Shown one piece after another: positions 60,744 through 64,000 of a DNA stretch of 64,000 nucleotides. Numbering within the stretch: the stretch's first letter is position 1; every line of letters begins with the position of its first letter. The notes beneath the pieces are model-generated. The model saw only the letters and a program-made list of their open reading frames with translations, searched no databases and had not been told where the DNA came from. Source of the DNA: Gordionus sp. m RMFG-2023 (Eukaryota > Nematomorpha > Gordioida > Chordodea > Parachordodidae); contig NC_088777.1 in NCBI RefSeq assembly GCF_954871325.1, forward strand, positions 13,307,366 through 13,371,365, written 5' to 3'. The translations under genes were made by a program, and so were the position numbers.

Positions 60744-60958
60744 TTTAAAATTAAAAAAATGGCAAAGCAAGGTCAATAGATTAAATAGATGACACTTTTC
60801 TCCAGCCATTTTTGTTTCTTGTATATTTTCCATATTTATATCAAAAGCGTCATCATCATTACCACCAATAACTCGTTCCTTATTTTTCTGAATGGTTGAT
60901 AGAAATTTAACGTGTTTTTCGTGGAATAGCAGGGTTATATTTTCCAAGAAAAACGCTC
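60744..60958 (-). CDS. NOM1: NOM1, MIF4G domain exon (most 5' exon found)
   Basis: After acceptor ATATTTTTCAG it reads AFFLENITLLFHEKHVKFL, a charged loop with NDDDAFDINMENIQETK, and CHLFNLLTLLCHFFNFK, matching human NOM1 SKVCDNLILLLAHLYNF. It begins with two bases of a split codon, so at least one earlier exon must supply the N-terminal basic region and the first MIF4G helices. I did not find it in 60959-62540, so it lies outside or was missed. Together the eight exons give about 504 residues; human NOM1 is about 860. Confidence 0.92.
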
Positions 60959-62554
60959 CTGAAAAATATAAATTGAAAATAAATCTTATTTCACTTTTAA
61001 TGATTTTATGAAGATGTGATCGTGTTGTAGTTAAAATTTATGGCGGGGGTATGATTTCACCCAATTAAAAAAATTCCTTGATATGCTCATCTCTTGAGTT
61101 GAGCTATTATCATCCGAATAATGTTTTACTTTTAAATGTGTATTTTAAAAATATATTCCATCCAATTAAAAATGTCTCTGAGATGCTTATCGAACTATTT
61201 CAACACATAATTATAGAAAACGATATAATATAATATACAAATAATAATTTGGTCAAAAAAAAGGTGGACAAATGTTATTTAAAAATAATATAATACAACA
61301 TTGGATGATTAAAATAAAAAGTTAATTATATATTGTAGCTCTTCAATATTATTAATAACCGATCGTTTCTTTGATTGATTTCTTTAGAAACTTATGGCTC
61401 ATCAGCTAGTCACTTTTTTTTTATTCTACGGAAAAGAATTCGATAGTGGAAAGATGGTTAATTTAATTTTAAATAATTGCAAAACATAAATCGCGGGCTT
61501 TATTGACTTATAACATAAATTGAATAATTTAAAGAGAACATCATAGATTTCTGGGCAGCCTTTCAAATTTTGAACTGTTGATAAATCCAGTTATATTTTT
61601 GAAAAGCGTACAAAGGGTCTTAATTTATTTCAGACTGCCTTTACAGTAAGAATACTTCTAAACATCAATTGTAAATCAAGCACCATTCTAATTTTCATGC
61701 ATAATTCAGAATATATTTAATTCACAACTTTTTTTGTAGGATTGGTTTATCAATAAAAGCTTTTAGATGATTAATGTAACACTTTATATAGAATCTGATA
61801 CTGCTTATTATAGGTGGATTTAAATAATTGGATATAATGGGAATAGAGAAGTTGCTACACCAGATTTCCTCCCAACCATATCATTGATGTCAACGATGAT
61901 ATTATAAATACAAATTTTTTTTAAAAATAATCTTCAGAAAATCCAGCAGATTCAAGAAGATAGGATATTAATTATAGCGATTGCATCTTTAGATTCTAGT
62001 TTTGTTATTAAAAAGAAATATAGGATATTCATCATTAATGAACCCTAATAAACATTTTCTCTAAATAACCAAGGATTATTTATGGTAGAAAAAATTATTG
62101 TAATTTTTAAACTATAAATAAAAATATTCTCTTGCTGCACTAAAAATATACAACTCTAAAATATAGCACTTATGTTTAAATCATGATAAAAAACATTATT
62201 CATATACTAAAATATCACTTTAAAAAATTTAAATCTTTTAGCATATTTTTAATAATTTTTTATTTGATATTGGTAGGAGATGCTTGCGGGCAATTCCTTG
62301 ATAAATCGACCAGTGATTCAGGCGACCATCTTAAAAATGAATAAAACTTGGTATGCTAGAAATCTAAGTTGTATATTTTAAAAAAATAAAATTTTAGAGG
62401 GCTAGCTCAACCATCCAAAGATACGATTCAAAGGCGAAAAGAAAATCGCCCAATGCGTGATTTCATTAAATCTTGTTTTTTTTAAAAAAAAAATTAAAGA
62501 TAAGGTTACATGTTATATATCATTTTATAGCCCTTAAAATTTTACATTTCTTAT
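60959..62554. other. Stretch upstream of the first NOM1 exon found
   Basis: No exon matching the N-terminal half of MIF4G was found on the minus strand. It is A+T-rich with no element recognised, probably intron. Confidence 0.35.
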
Positions 62555-62875
62555 AACTTATATTTAAGGTACAGTAAATGCCACAGGAAATTGGGTTAAA
62601 GCTTGAAAATTTAATTAATTTATTATGTATCAAAATCGCCACCCCTGCCCCTACGTTTTCAGCATTCGAGCTGCAATATAAGGTATATTCTAAGAAGTTT
62701 TGTACTTACGTTACTCTCAGGTAAGTTTCTTGCAAAAGGAGGATATCGTATTGTTGATCATTTATAACTTGCCTAAGTATAGTTAATTCATCGCTTAGCG
62801 ATCTTATATTTAAAGAAATTATCCTAATAGCTAGGAGAGACTTGGCACAACGATTTGGATATCAAGCTGCTTAAC
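62555..62875 (-). mobile_element. LINE fragment with inverted 5' part
   Basis: On the minus strand 62829 down to about 62555 reads IRIISLNIRSLSDELTILRQ, VINDQQYDILLLQETYL and AGVAILIHNKLIKF, the start of an APE-type endonuclease. At about 62828 it joins directly to plus-strand AGCTAGGAGAGACTTGGCAC, which matches 63880-63905, downstream of the endonuclease in the second copy. A 5' segment inverted against a 3' segment is the mark of twin priming. The 3' part ends within about 50 bases. Confidence 0.75.
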
Positions 62876-63127
62876 TTCATGTTTAAGACCACGCATTAAG
62901 AGCAAAGAATGGCTCACCTCTTCAACGATACAGATAATAAAAAAATTCTCAATAGTGGGATGTAAGGAATATCACCCAAAATAAGTTTAGGTAACGCATA
63001 ATAAAAATAAGAACCTTATTATACACTATAATATACAATTATACTATACATCATGACGAAAAAAATATATATTCATTCTTTCTTGAGTAGAATTTCCACG
63101 GTAATTATAATAATTTAAATTTTATCA
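62876..63127. other. Spacer between the two LINE copies
   Basis: Nothing recognised. Confidence 0.4.
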
Positions 63128-64000
63128 ATGAAAGACCATAGTATTAGGATGATTTCCTTAAATATAAGATCGCTAAGCGACAAATTAAATATTCTTAGGC
63201 AAGCTATATATGATAAACGATACAACATCCTCCTTTTACAAGAAACTCACCTGAAAGAAACGGAAGTACGAAACCTCATAGGATACACCTTATACTGCAG
63301 CTCGAATGCTGCATACGTATGAGCAGGGGTGGCGATTTTGATACATAATAAGCCAATTAAATTTGTAAGCTTCAACGCAATTTCTAGTCGCATTTTCTGC
63401 CTTACCTTAAATATGGGTTACGAGCATTTATTTAACATATATGCACCTCACAATGACAAAATATTTATATTGAACTGGGAAATATTTTAAAAGAACTGCC
63501 TCATCTGAATTTTAATGCCTTGGTAGGCAGACCTAACAATTCTACCAGCCTCGGGAACGCCACATTAGTACAAAGTATGAACTCTAATGGCAAGAAATTA
63601 CTAGAAATCTGTGAACACTTCAATATGAAAATAGGATATACCTTTTTCAACCATCCTAATCATCACACCATGACCTACAGAAGTCCTTCCTTTGGCATAA
63701 CCTCACAAATTGATTTCTTTGTAATTTCTACCAATATCTTCAAGTGGGTAAAAGACATCAAAGTCATCAGCAAATTAAATTTCAGTCCATTTACGGACCA
63801 TTATCCACTAGAATGCGAGCTTAGGCTAAACAATTTTCCAACCATGATCAACGGAACCATCTTAACACCGTAAGTTTCATAGCTAGGAAAGACTTGGCAC
63901 AGTTGAACGATTTGGATGTAAAAGAAGAGTTCATCACAAAATTAACAACTTGGAGAAATATGTTAAACAGCGTGATAGCCCTAAAACCTGGAAAAATATA
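63128..64000 (+). mobile_element. LINE (non-LTR retrotransposon), endonuclease region, cut by the window edge
   Basis: The frame at 63128-63322 has ISLNIRSLSDKLNILRQ and ILLLQETHLKE (the QE of the APE endonuclease). After a TGA at 63320-63322 the same frame continues AGVAILIHNKPIKF and LFNIYAPHNDK. 63520-63873 holds HTMTYRSP, SQIDFFVIS and FTDHYPLECEL, matching the TW, QIDY and SDHxP motifs. A one-base shift near 63870 leads to ARKDLAQLNDLDVKEEFITK. One stop and about two frameshifts mean it is dead, though not old. The reverse transcriptase would lie beyond 64000. L1/Tx1-like or CR1-like; not settled. Confidence 0.85.

Overview
The window is nuclear DNA of an invertebrate animal. It is very A+T-rich (about three quarters by eye), gene-poor and full of decayed DNA transposons. 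Two genes are firmly recognised. One is a homeobox gene of the Nkx6 family (minus strand, 22902 down to 14343, three coding exons, about 760 residues by my model). The other is the 3' two thirds of NOM1/Sgd1, the nucleolar MIF4G/MA3 protein (minus strand, 60958 down to 56335, seven or eight exons whose splice phases all agree). The species cannot be named from the sequence. An Nkx6 homeodomain, GT-AG introns and a standard code point to an animal, probably bilaterian or cnidarian.

Layout. 1-14342: mostly A+T-rich filler with hAT-type elements at 3955-4417, 4431-5413, about 7590-7907, 8510-9050 and 10509-10927. 14343-22902: Nkx6, whose 6-kb last intron holds several hAT elements and a perfect palindrome. 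24007-30319: another MITE and several coding-looking blocks, the best being a four-exon frame at 29112-30319 that encodes an unrecognised 164-residue protein. 30320-41697: mostly empty, with two microsatellites, an internally deleted hAT (33864-34938), a LINE reverse-transcriptase tail (about 36395-36740) and a 5-kb A+T desert. 45939-49107: a hAT remnant with other hATs inside it. 49240-51800: a MULE (Mutator-like) transposase remnant split by a later hAT (49814-51341). 52462-56129: a palindromic MITE, a GC-ended hAT MITE, a possible terminal exon and another nest of hAT pieces. 56335-60958: NOM1. 62555-64000: two copies of one LINE, the first with its 5' part inverted and the second running off the right edge.

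How the parts relate. The host genes have short introns (about 65-250 bases for most), but the intergenic DNA and the last Nkx6 intron have been enlarged by transposons, mainly hAT. At least four hAT insertions have perfect 8-base target duplications and several more have near-perfect ones, so element ends can be set to the base. Many hAT ends carry GC-rich repeats that stand out sharply from the A+T background. I see no operon, CRISPR array, tRNA or rRNA gene, and nothing bacterial.
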